Shown piece by piece: positions 1 to 12,000 of a stretch of 64,000 nucleotides of DNA. Within the stretch, counting starts at the first letter, position 1. Each line of letters begins with the position of its first letter. The position numbers and the translations under genes were made by a program. Where the stretch lies: assembly GCF_964199755.1 (NCBI RefSeq), contig NC_133901.1:27802397-27866396 (forward strand), given 5' to 3'. The notes beneath the pieces were generated by a model. It did not search any database. It saw only the letters and a list, made by a program, of their open reading frames with translations, and was not told where the DNA came from. The DNA comes from Larus michahellis. Taxonomy: Eukaryota > Chordata > Aves > Charadriiformes > Laridae.

Positions 1-1390
1 TGGACTCGTCCAGCCCCATCGCCACAGCTCTTCCTAGCCTTCCTTCCACCTTTGGCTGCTGATTTGGCTGCTCTCCTGTCCCTGTGGGGTGATGGGTGAG
101 TCGGGGTCCCACACACCTCCTGTCATTCCAGCCTCCCTCATAACAGGCTCCTTGTTTTCCAGGCCTGCATTTGGAGTGTATTTATGAAAATCCTGCTATG
201 AAAGGGCAAGTAAATGAAAATCTCCTTGAATTTTCTTAGTTGTGGATGCTGTGGTTTGTCCTCCCACTCTGAAAACACCGTTTGTATTTATTGATTTAAA
301 CTTCTGTGGCCTCTGAAGGAATAATATTTTGTGTACAGCAGGGCTGCACATCTAAAAGCTACAGAGCTGGTTTGAAATGGATTTTGCTAACCTGGTATAA
401 GGGCTGCATGGTTAGCTTGATTTCAGTTGAGCTGCATTGATTTCAGCTTAGTTTGTTGATTATGATCAGAGTTCAGATAAATCAAGTTAATTGGTCTCTT
501 AAACCTAAATAGGTGCTTACTGCAATGCCTTGAAATCACTTGAAAATTACATTTGAAGTTAAACCAGTACAATTGTTTGTATAAGCCCTCTCCAAGGAGC
601 TTTGCTTTGTTGCAGACTCTATCCTGTAAAGCACGTGTTGTCCTTCTGGCATTTCTTTGATGTGTATTTCAGCTGTGGGACTTCCTCGTTCTTATTCTTT
701 TTTGTCTAATTTAAAGCACCATTTCCTCCCCCCTCCTCTCAGCTACGTGAGCCATGTCAATAGGTTACACTATCCCATCACATTGTGTACTTTAGTTGAC
801 AAGCTATTCTGGAAAAGCATTCAGTGTAGTCACAAGTAGATGTACAAGAACGTTTACTTACCACTGCTGCCTGTGCCTGCAGGGTCACTCGATACCTCTT
901 CAGGGGCAAGTGCCACATGCACCCGCTGCCCTGTGGGTGGGTCATTGTTATCTGTGGTCTGGGCCGGGTATCTCACCTCGGTGATGGCACAGGATTGCTC
1001 CTGCATCTCCTTGCACGGGCCTGTCCTGCAGCACCCCTGAGCAGTGGGCATCTGGCAGCATCTCTGCCGGTGTCAGAGCGATGGGCCAGGCTCGCCTGCC
1101 ATGCTGCTGCTTCCTCGCTTGCTCCTGGGCGCGGCTGCTCTCCTGCCCTCGCCGTCAGCCCTAGGGTGAAGTCGCAGGGATTGCCTGGACCTGGGATTTT
1201 GGACTAGGGAGGAGAGCTGAGAGGTGCCTGGGAAGTGCCCTGTATAGGGGAACAAATGGACCACTGCAGCAGGAATGGAGACACCTGATGAAAGCAATAG
1301 ATACTTATTTCTTTCAGCAGTGGGTGCAACACAATAAATTACATTTCTTTTTCTAGGTTTTCATCTCAGTCTTAAACCAAAATTCTTTTC
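1..1390. other. upstream flank of ATP13A5, no gene recognised
   Basis: No exon could be supported here. Short reading frames exist but none resembles a known protein or has paired splice sites in phase. A GTGAGT donor-like string near 94 follows a short open stretch, but it cannot be linked to anything. The stretch is probably intergenic or the first intron of ATP13A5, whose first coding exon was not located. Confidence 0.4.
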
Positions 1391-1812
1391 ATAAAATCAC
1401 AGAATGGTTCGGGTTGGAAGGGACCTTAAAGATCCCCTGGTTCCAACGCCCTGCCGTGGGCTGGGACACCTCCCACTAGACCAGGCTGCTCAAAGCCCCA
1501 TCCAGCCTGGCCTTGAACACTTCCAGGAATGGGGCATCCACAGCTTCCCTGGGCAACCTGTTCCAGTGTCTCACCACCCTCACAGTAAAGAATTTCTTCC
1601 TAATATCTAATCTAAATCTCCCCTTTTTTAGTTTAAAACTGTTAGCACTTGTCCTCTCACTACACTCCCTGATCAAGAGTCCCTCTCCATCCTTCCTGTA
1701 GGCCCCCTTTAGGTACTGGAAAGCTGCTATAAGGTCTCTCCGGAGCATTCTCTTCTGCAGGCTGAGCAACCCCAACTCTCTCAAATAAGCTTTTTTCTCA
1801 AATAAACTTTTA
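1391..1812 (-). mobile_element. CR1 LINE, 5'-truncated, 3' end of ORF2 plus 3' UTR
   Basis: On the minus strand the stretch from about 1812 down to 1476 reads as the C-terminal end of a CR1 reverse-transcriptase polyprotein, with recognisable pieces such as LRELGLLSLQKR, AAFQYLKGAYRKDG, FRLDIRKKFF and RHWNRLPREAVDAP. It then runs into the CR1 3' tail ending in CCATTCTGTGATTTTATG near 1391. The 5' part is missing, as is usual for CR1. This family is typical of birds and other reptiles and supports the avian assignment. The open frame is a relic of the element, not a host gene. Confidence 0.93.
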
Positions 1813-2907
1813 AACATAGTGAGCCCCATTGTGGGAGCTGGCTGGGTTCCTGCCTTGGTGCCTGTGGAGAAGCAGAAAGGGAAAGACCCGTGGCTGCTGA
1901 GGGGGCAGAGGTAGGGTTGCAGGGCCAGGGTGGCACCTACCAACACTGCTGTGAGAGCTGTAGCCACGCTGCGGGTGACATGTCCAAAGGGTTGGCATCC
2001 CAGGGTGCTGTGTACCATCAGCTATGGATGGAACATCTTCCCTCTTCCCTCGTGCCCTGCAGGGTGCTGAGAGGGCTGGGAAAGCACCCAGCATGTAGAG
2101 AAGGATCCAGTTACACTACAGGCATTAAAGGTATTGTTAGCCCCATGGGCAGGTTTAAAGCAAACCAAAGGGCTCAAAAATCCAAAGTTCTTCTCAAGGG
2201 GAAAAACTAAAGCTATGCACTTAATCTCCTTCACAGGCACTGGAGCATCACTGAGTAGATGACTATGGGGCTATCAAAATAAAAGGGCAAGTAGGGAAGT
2301 TGACAAATGACCTGGGTAATAAATTGGAGGAAGAGAACTTACAGAGCAAAAAAAGCCCTTCCATATTTGCTTTCAAGATAAGGCATACGTGGTGGAAGGT
2401 AACACACCAGTAGGTATGGTACCTGGTACCTGACAGGCGTTGCTCGGCACTTGGTATTTTTCTTTCCCTGAGGCAGATTCTATGCCCCTGCTGCAAGGTA
2501 GATTTCAGCAGTCAGCACTGAATTCACATGGAGACAGCCTCCTCGGTGGCAGGCAGGGCTGTTTGGTGCTAGCATCGCAGAGAGAGAAGTGTTACCATGA
2601 CGGGTCAGCTGCAGTCTTGATGGTAAAAGCTCCAGACTGGAGTTATTTCTTCATTAATCCTGGGAAAGCTGATGTGAGAACACTTCTCTGCCAGCAGCAG
2701 CACAGCAGCATCCTCCTTTCAGCAGCTCTTCTGTATTCTTAACTACATCTTACCAATCAGCAAGCTCTCATATCCAAAAGTGACCTTGAGCAGTTATGGA
2801 GGAGGGCTTCAGTCACCAGCCTTTCTTTTCAATAAACTTGCACTTCCTGATGAACAATCGCCAAGGTCAAACTTGTTAACAAAGAACGCTTTCTCTTGGC
2901 TGTACAG
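1813..2907. other. non-coding stretch before the first recognised ATP13A5 exon
   Basis: No exon was found between the CR1 element and the first recognised ATP13A5 exon. The family's N terminus (about 20 residues, acidic, before the EIFGY motif) should be encoded upstream, but no ATG-bearing exon ending in phase 0 with a convincing donor could be picked out. Only a pyrimidine tract and AG at 2906-2907 are clearly part of a gene. Confidence 0.5.
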
Positions 2908-3081
2908 GAGATATTTGGCTACAAAACCCAAGGCTGGCGGAGGGTCTTGTGCATTGCTGGATACATCTTGTCCTGTGGAGCTCTGCTGCTGCTGTTTTAC
3001 TGGAAGCCCGAGTGGGATGTGTGGGCAAACTGCGTCCGCTGCAGCTTGGAAGAAGCGGACATTGTTCTGCTCAGAACAACA
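2908..3081 (+). CDS. ATP13A5: ATP13A5 exon: N-terminal cytosolic end and first membrane segment
   Basis: This exon opens after TGTACAG and reads [12 protein letters not shown], then a hydrophobic run ([20 protein letters not shown]) followed by a Trp/Cys-rich stretch ending [12 protein letters not shown]. The P5B family starts with this re-entrant hydrophobic segment before the first standard transmembrane helix. Both borders are phase 0; the donor is GTAGGT at 3082. The next exon continues DEFQRY, the expected family continuation. Confidence 0.92.
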
Positions 3082-6000
3082 GTAGGTGAACCCTCCTGCT
3101 CACTGTTATTTGCAGAACCTACTCTTCTCACAGATAGGGCAGCCCGTCTGCCTTCGGGTGATGTAGCAGGTTAATAACGCTTCCCACTTCTGGAAGTGGA
3201 GCAGCAGGGATGAATCAAGCTTCAGAGGACCAACCATTTTTATTTGCAGAGTTTGAAATACTGTGCAAAAGACCGCGTTTACGCTAACAAGAGCGCAGCT
3301 ACTCTGCCTGAAGGCTGGGTGCCAAGCAGGCTTCAGGCATTGCTGCTGCTCTCTGTTCTGTAAAACGGCTCTGCCTCTTCCCTCCCTTTATGGGCATGGG
3401 GTGCAGACCCCTGGCTTCAACGGAGGGATCATCTTCAGAAGTTGTGGCTTTTAGTAGCCTTTCTGCTTTCAAGTTATTGGAGAACACCTAGGAGATGGGT
3501 TTTAGAGAGCTGGGTTTCAGGCATTCGTTATATCCTAACGCTCCATGACTGGAAATTGAAACCCAACCCGATTCTAGCACAGCAAATGCTTAAGACACTT
3601 AACGTTCAACATTGCAATGATATTCCTAAAATAAACGCACTCAAACCACTAACTGAGTAATCTGTTGCTCATTGTAACTAATTACATTAGACTAAACGGA
3701 TTAACGGACAATTCAGTCTAATAAATGCACGTATTGCAGTAAAGCTGAGTTGCTTTTGGCTATGGATGTACACCAAATGACAGACCATTATAGGAGTTTT
3801 GTAGAGCAAAGTAGCTGTTTCTGAGGGCTCAATGTCCACACCAGAAGTATTTCAGAAAGCTTTTATTTCCAACTAGCTCGAGTCTGCTCCCACAGACTGG
3901 ATATCCATCCAGTAGCTATTGAAGCGCATCTTCTGGTTTAATTTCATCTTCTCTGAAATTGCTCTGCAGCATGAACTAAAGCAAATGGAGATGCTTGTGA
4001 GATTGACTTCGAAGTGCTTTCCTGATAGGTACTAACACACTGATACCAACATCCCTGTTACTGTGGACTTACATTTGCTATGGTTGCAATGATGCCACGG
4101 TACTGTAGTTCTCTTGAGAATCTCTTATATACTTCTCAGAGTCAGGAAACGTTATCACAGGCAACATTTACGGCTTGTCACTGAACTGTACTCTATTTCT
4201 CTAGGATGAGTTTCAGAGATACACATGGAAGAAGGTGACCTGGATTGATTTGTCCACATTGGCACTACCTGTGGGTAGTAATTCAGATGGTCCTCTTGTA
4301 GCTGATAAAGACTCTGTCATAAACAAAGCCATAATGAAGCCACAGTTAAAGGTGAGTCGTCTATAAAAGGGAGAAGAAAGATAGCAAGGAGGAGGTGGGT
4401 GAAAATAGGAGTCAAGGCACCTGGAGGCTCCCAAGGGTGCTCTGGCAGCACCTTTCTGCAAATTCTGTTTACATAAGCTCAAGTTTTCTCCTAAAATATG
4501 GTGAAGCATTTCTGTAACAGTGAGATGGTTTTTCCTTGAATGGCAAAAGGAATTTTTGCTATTTGGTCTTGCAGGTGAGGTGTATCCAGGTGCAGAAAAT
4601 CCGTTACATTTGGGACTTCTCTGTAAAAGAATTCAAGAAAGTTGGGTGAGTGTCAACAGCCTGTTACAAAATCCTTTGTGGTAGGGGACTCCCTTGTCTG
4701 AACTTTCTCCTGTTTTCCTAGATCATTAGAAGACAGCAACACATGTCACAGCATACACCACAAGTTTGGAGCTGGTCTCACAAGGGAAGAACAGAAGATC
4801 AGGTGCGGTCTACATATGAGTAGACGTATGAGCTAATTGTGGCAGTGTGACCTATCAATTCTTCCTTTCAAATTCACGTGAGCTTCTTGCCGCTCACCTA
4901 AGTAGTGCGGCAGTGCAAACTGTGTGGGTGGCACTCGGAAAGGTGCAAAATCATTATCCCTTACACTCTGTTGAGCTCATTGTCTTCTCAGTGAGGCCAG
5001 GCTAAATCTGGGGAAAATGCCGCCGATTCCACCTGGGATTCAGGGCACAGCAAGGTGTGACTGTCTTCCTTTGCCAGCGTGTCCTTAAAAGCCCTCTGGA
5101 AAACTCATTACAAAGTTTAGCAGCAAACTGATGATCTTTTCGTCAAGGATACAGTAAAATTCTGCCTCTGTCTAAAGTCCTCTCGGGTATAATATCTTCC
5201 TGACAGGTTTATTTATCCTGCTCAGCCATATGCTGCCCCTAGGGCTTAGTTTTTTAGATAGGTGTTAATGTTATTTGGATGCTCAGTTTTCCACGTAAGT
5301 CCTACCCTAAGTGACTGACCTGTAACATGGGAAACCCTTCTCTACCTTCCTACAGGCAGCTGGTGTGTGGGCCTAATGCTATCGAAGTTGAAATTCGTCC
5401 TATTTGGAAGTTACTTTTTAAAGAGGTAAGTAAGTCCGACCAGCGCTTGGTCGGTAGTAGTGGGAGGGATTGATGTCTTCCTCCTCTGCTCTAGGCCCTT
5501 TATTCCTAACTGAACATCTCCCATGAGCTGGGACATCTTGCCTCGTGTCCGAGCGGTGACATTCACCTGGAGTGCTCATGCTTTCTGCCGCTGCTAGGAC
5601 TGACCGTAGCCACATCAGTAACTCTCTCCTTTCATGTAGGCTCTTGATAATGATTTGCAGTGCATATTTTATTGTTACAACTAAGACACACTTGTTCCTC
5701 TTTAATAGCCTCATTTTAGTAGTCCAAATGTAGTACAAAGCATTGTGCAAGCTTGCTTGTGGCCTCAACAGCAGTGTGAATTGGGAGCGTGCTTTAGAAG
5801 GGAGGAAAATATTTGCAAAATTCCTATTTTCTAATTGCCTTGTTCACCTAGTAACTTCCTTTTCTCTTATGATATAGACGCAAGACAATTTTTTTCCTGC
5901 ATGAGTAAGGACACAATGCAAGACTGTTCACAGAATCATAGAATGTGTTGGGTTGGAAGGGACCTTTAAAGGTCATCTAGTCCAAGCCCCCTGCAGTAAG

Positions 6001-9000
6001 CAGGGACATCTTCAACTAGGTCAGGTTGCTCAGAGCCTCATCGAGCCTGGCCTTGAATGTCTCCAGGGATGGCGCCTCCACCACCTCTCTGGGCAACCTG
6101 TTCTTCCTCTACAGAGGACAAAATAAACATATCTTGTGGATAAGAGGAGGGACACATATGGGTGGTTACTTGCATGTAGAGTTTGCATCTAGAAATGCCA
6201 ACCTGTAAGCAGAGGCTTTGCATACAGGATACTGTCATGTCATCTGTGGTCGCTGTAGTGGATTATGGACACTACATGCGTGTCTTTAAAATGGAAAAGA
6301 GCTGTGAATGCTGAGACTTGAAGCTAGCATGTGTCTGAACTTTAAGTGGAGTTTCTTTGAAACCCTACAAAATACACAAAAAGCTCCAGGGCTCCTGAAA
6401 TTGGTTGGATTTGATGTTACCAACCTTTCAGTGCCCCCTGGAGATGTTTTTGAAGAGAACTCCAGCGTAGCACTCTAAAAAGTTTATTTAATTTGAACTT
6501 TGCACTTCCATCCAAGGCTGAAGCTTCATGTTTGAAATATTAATGGTGGTGCCTGGAGGCAGACTGGTCCTCATAAGCTTGTGGTATTTCAGTCCAGATA
6601 CAGCTTCGGTGTCTGACGGCTGGCACCCTGATTTAGTGTCTGTCTCTTTGTCCTAGTGAATGTCGAAGAAAGTATTAAATTTTCATTGAGGGACCAAATT
6701 TGTCAGATGAATAATTCATTTCAGTTCCAATTTTATGCAGAAAGCTCTCAGTGGCTATTTTAGTTATACCAGTTCTACAGAAAAGGCTGTCACTCCTTCA
6801 GACAAGGTGGGCAAATCTCTGAAAAACTTCATCTAATTCTTTTGTTGTTAGTTAGATAAGGCAATAACCAAAATTATAGTCTCAGACTTCAGTGGGGCTT
6901 GTGGCCTCTTTTAGCATAACACATTAGAGTGAGTGATGACTGGTATTGTAAGGCTGACACAATGTAGAGTAGCTAAAAGTATGGAAGTATGAGGAAATCA
7001 AGCCTTCATTTTTAGCTGTAGTCTAAGACTGATTACTGACGTCCCCAGAGACCATTAGTTCTTCTTTACTATTTTTCTTTTTACAAATAAATATTATATT
7101 CACAGTGACTTTCTTAAATCACAAAGTATCAAAGACTTTTATGGTAATTCAGTCTTTTTTTTTTTTTTTTTTTTTTTACATTTGGGTAGTGTCTCCTGAG
7201 TAGCAATTACTTGGCATCAGAAACATTCAAGTCACCTTTGATAGATGGCTACGGTGGGAAACCAACCGACTTAAAGTCCCTTAAGTCTGACTTGAAGTTG
7301 CTAGTACAGTTGCAGCTGCATTGTGACTGGTTAGCAACAGCTTTTAATTACAAGCACCATGAACTATGCGTAAGCTGGTGAGTTCAGAGCTGGAGGCTAT
7401 TAACGCTGTAAAACAGCCATGAGAGAATGCTGCCTTGGGATGGCAAAACAACCCGTTAAATTGGTGTTTAAGACTCCTGGATGCTGTAATGAAATGTTGT
7501 CACCTCTTCCCACACTCGATCTCTCTTGACATGTGTTATGTCCATGCCCTGATGCACGTTACATTTACGTTTGCAGATTTTAAACCCTTTCTATGTGTTC
7601 CAAGCCTTCACCCTCACGTTGTGGCTGAGCCAAGGCTACACTGAATATTCAGTGGCCATCATAATCCTGTCGATCATTTCTGTTGGCTTAACCGTGTACG
7701 ACCTCAGACAGGTGAGTCTGCTGCCCACTGCTAGCAGTTTCATCTGTCACAGACACAAGTAATGATTTATATGCTCTTTCTGGTTATTTCTTATTGCTGT
7801 GTATTCTGCTGTATTACTAGAGATTTATTTCTATGGAAGAGTTAAAAGGGTCATACCTGGGTCTTGAACTTCCCAAGAATTAAAGAAGATTGAAGTCTGA
7901 TACCTGGGGTTTGTAAGACTTTATGAAGGTGGACTATACCATGAGTCTAGTTCCCACTGTCATTTCACGATGATTCACTCCTCTTAAGGTTTGCTAAATA
8001 ACAGGTCTTAACAGCAAAAAGAAACATGACTTTCTATTTCTCAAATTTGTTCAACACCTCTGTCACAGATACAGCTGCTTGGATACCTATGATTCTAATA
8101 CTCTCAGCTCATTCACTTTTTGACCCAAAGCATTGACCTGTGGAAACCTGAAACCCTCAGTCTCTATGGCAAAGGCAAATAGATCGAGCTGAGCCTCCAG
8201 CATCGTCTGCCTGCCATTGAGAATCCTCACGCAGCCCCGATGAGCCTCCTGCTGGAAACGCAGAACACTCTCGCTGGGAGTTGGGAAACTCTTCTTTGAT
8301 TTCTGAGTCCACTTTAAAGATACAGGGAAGGCAAAAATCACATGGAGAAAGTACGTAATAGGGAAAAAAGAGAAACTATGTGAATGAAAGTACAGATCGG
8401 AAAGAGTGGTAGGAAGAGGAGCAGCCTGGCCAGCAATGTTTTAGTCTCTCAGGTCTGGATTATTAGGTATCACATTCCTCTGCATTGTCAAGATTTAAAA
8501 GGAAAAAAAAAATGGGGATTCCTGGGTTCTGGTAAATGTTTTGTTAATCTTCAGGAAAAATATGAGGGTTAGCGGCCAGCACTGAGAATTACAGTTCGTG
8601 CAGACGGTGTGCTGAGATTAGAGGTGGTGGCAGGTCTGGGGTGAACTGACCTGACTGTCATGCTCTTGTGCTGCTTCAGAGCCAGGCACGGCTCACGTTG
8701 CCTCCAAATTCACTGCTACGATCATTGTTGCTGCACTGAAATACTGGGGAAGGGCAAGATTCAGCCCTTCGAAAGGTTTCTTGAGAAGGTGGCATGGCGA
8801 ACTGCTCTGTGAAGTGCTGCCCAGGAGGAGGGAATAATGAGCCCTTCCAGGAGCTGGCTTTTGTTTGAATGGACTCTGATTTTTCCCTGGGCTGGTAGAA
8901 GCCCACATCACATTCCCTGTATCGGTCCCAGGCCCCCGGGCTGGCAGGGCTTGGGGCAGTGTGTGCCCGCGGTGCTGAGGAGGCACTCCTGCCCACCCTC

Positions 9001-12000
9001 GGCCCTGCCAAGGGCACGCTTCTACCGCTGCCTTGTTCCAGCCCTCATGCTGATCTCAGCGAGGGCTTTGTAAAGAGCTGGGGCTTTTGCCAGCGCAGGT
9101 GTGTTGGCTGCATATCACGTTTTTGTTTCTCTGACTAATATCTGTAGGATGACTAGCACTCCCATGTTGAACAAGCACTTGCATCTCTTTGAGCGCACCT
9201 TCGTGCTTAAAGTGTTGGTGTCCATCCTGGTATCGCAGAGAACAAAGAACGGATATGGTTTGTTCGGCTTTCTTTGGCAAGGCCATTTTTATTGTGCTGA
9301 CTGATAATTTTGGCAGGAAGAATTACAGTGTTGAGGCCTCCAGATATTCTTCAAACTGGCTTGACATCTTCGCATGAACAATGCTAATGAAGAAATCCAC
9401 ACTTGGGGATTAGTTTTTTGCAATTACAACTTTTAAATCAAGATAAGGCATTCTTTCTGATGGCCTTGCAATGACAGTTGACTTCATCATTATCTCAGGA
9501 TATGTAATTGTCTGAATTAGATTGCAAAAACTGGCAAAGCACAGACACCCAGCTAAATTAGAATTTCTGTTTTTCTTCTTGCAATGGCAGTGTTGTAACG
9601 ATAGTCTTTGTGACTTGGTTGTCCTGTTGATAGCCTCCTAGCAAGGGTAAAACTGTTGAGCACAAAGAAACCCTCTACGAAGGAACTGCAGATAGCAGTG
9701 TTGCTGCTGAGAAGACTTACTCTGACATGAAGTAGGAATAGCCCCTTGAAGGTTGAGGGAGATACAGCAGCATGAATCGGAAGCAAAAAGAAAATTAGGT
9801 CCATGTTCCCACGACAGCTCGTTCGAGGTTAACTCGATGAGCTCATATCCTGATCTCTAACAAGCGATGTGAAACCTCCCCTGGATAACTCAGCAGAATT
9901 CAGTTTCTGTGGTGTTAGCACGAGCGCTGAATCGTAACCTGCTTCGCTTGAGTATTGGTGTTTCAACACTGCAATTGCTTTCCCATCAACAGCAGTCTAC
10001 CAAGCTGCACGACCTGGTTGAGGAGCATAACAAAGTCCAAGTTACACTCTGCACGAAGAGCGAAGGTGAGTCATCCGCGTCTCATTTTCCTCACCAGCCT
10101 GTATAATTAATTAACATGTTGAAATATATCTGGAATTGCACAGCTCCTGTTGATTTCTACAGCTGAAACATGAAGGGCAAGCTGCAGGGAGAACGGGGCA
10201 GAGGGAGGTGAGCCGGGCAGGGCAGCGAGAAGTGTGGGCACAGCCTGTGTGCCGCAGTAATGATGCATCTGAATCATTATCATCTGTATCTGCGGCATCT
10301 GTAATGATACAGGTGAACCTAGTAATTTGTGTTAAGAGTCAAGAATGGCTTGGAAAATTTAATTTCACAAACAAGCAACTAGATAACAACTCTGGCCTTC
10401 TGAGCCCTGCTTCCCTGCCCTGCTATAGGCTACTTTCACAATCTTGTCAAGTAGCTTGTGAACGATTTTCAAGGAGTGTAGATATATGGCTCCCACCAAG
10501 GTGTGCACTTTCTCTCCTGCATCTCAGTTCATTGCCTGTAAAATAGGGGTTGTAGCTGTTTTTGCCTCCTAAAAATGTTGAGATGGGCCATTGTTAGGGT
10601 GATGGGAGGTGTAAAGGCCTTGGATAGGTTTTCTTGGTCAGAGTGTCTAATAAAACTGAAGACAACCACTTGGAGGGAGATGTTTAGACGAGGAACAATC
10701 TTTGTGCTAGTGCTTTTCAGTTGGTATTTTTTCTAAGAAGCACTGGCCCTAAATCATGCAGTGTAGAAGTTTGGCGGTGACGTGTGTGCCTTGAGACTTT
10801 TTTTAACTGCCCAGAACTTGTGCACAAATAAAGTTCATTTTTGTATTGTTCTACAGGTTGCAAAGAGCTGGAGTCTCGTTACTTAGTCCCTGGAGACATG
10901 TTTCTTTTAGATGGCAAAAGGCTCTCTCTCCCATGTGATGCTGTGCTGATTGATGGAAGCTGCATTGTGAATGAAGGGATGCTCACAGGTGCAGCCGTGG
11001 AGTTTGAAATGCTAATGCCCTGTGCAGATTGTCTGCCAGGGAGATGTCTCTATTTGTTCTGACAGCGAATTGTTTACTATTTATTAGAATGGTTTGCAGC
11101 AGGAGGTGGAAAAACTGTGGCTTGAATAATTCACAGTTGTCTTGGGCTTTTGAACAGTGCCATTGTGTAATATGCATTTCTATCCGCATTGAAAACAAGT
11201 GGGATTAATATACTGTCAGGAGTAGGAAATGAAACTACCCAAATACACTGAACATGTATTTTTTGAGTTTTCAGATTCTGTTCTTGCAGTGGTTCTGTTG
11301 AAGCAAGCACAGGGGTCACTGTTACACCTAAACATTGATCCGCTACAAGGCATGAACTTGTCAGAAGCAAAATTTGGCCCAAGCCCATTGATAAAAAAGG
11401 CTCAGAGAAGCTATCTGGTGCACTCTGAAACTAGAACTATAATGGCTGTCACCATAAATCCACATGTGTGAGTACATAAGCAGCTAATTAGTCAGGCAAA
11501 CCTGAGCACCTAAAGGGTGCTGTCACTTTTTAATATGCAGAACCTGATAGATGTTTAAAATCCCCTTTAAGTGAAGCTGCACGCTGTTGTTCATAGGTGA
11601 AAGCATTCCGGTTACTAAAACCCCCTTGCCCCTCGTGGAGAGTCCGATGCCCTGGAAAACCCACAGCATGGAGGATTATCGGAGACACGTCCTCTTCTGC
11701 GGGACAGAAGTCATACAGACGAAGCCGACGGGCAGAGGGCCAGCGAGAGCTGTTGTGCTGCAAACCGGTATTTCTTTTATCGTTTGCTAGCCAGCAGAGG
11801 GAAAGGGGCAACCACAGAGGCTGGTGGGAGAGCTGGTTTCTCTTTGTAGTTCAAGTCCAGCACAGATCTGCCGTCCCTGAGAAGTGCTTGTTGCCACCTG
11901 ATGGCTAAGGCTGGTGCAATGTTACCTGTCCCCACATAGCACCAATGCTGTATGACGCCGTTATGTCACATACGCAATGTATGGCACGTCTTCATGCAGG

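Noticed and set aside
1476-2018. 180-codon minus-strand frame as a host gene
   Set aside because: Its C-terminal two thirds are CR1 reverse-transcriptase remnant; the rest is chance extension.
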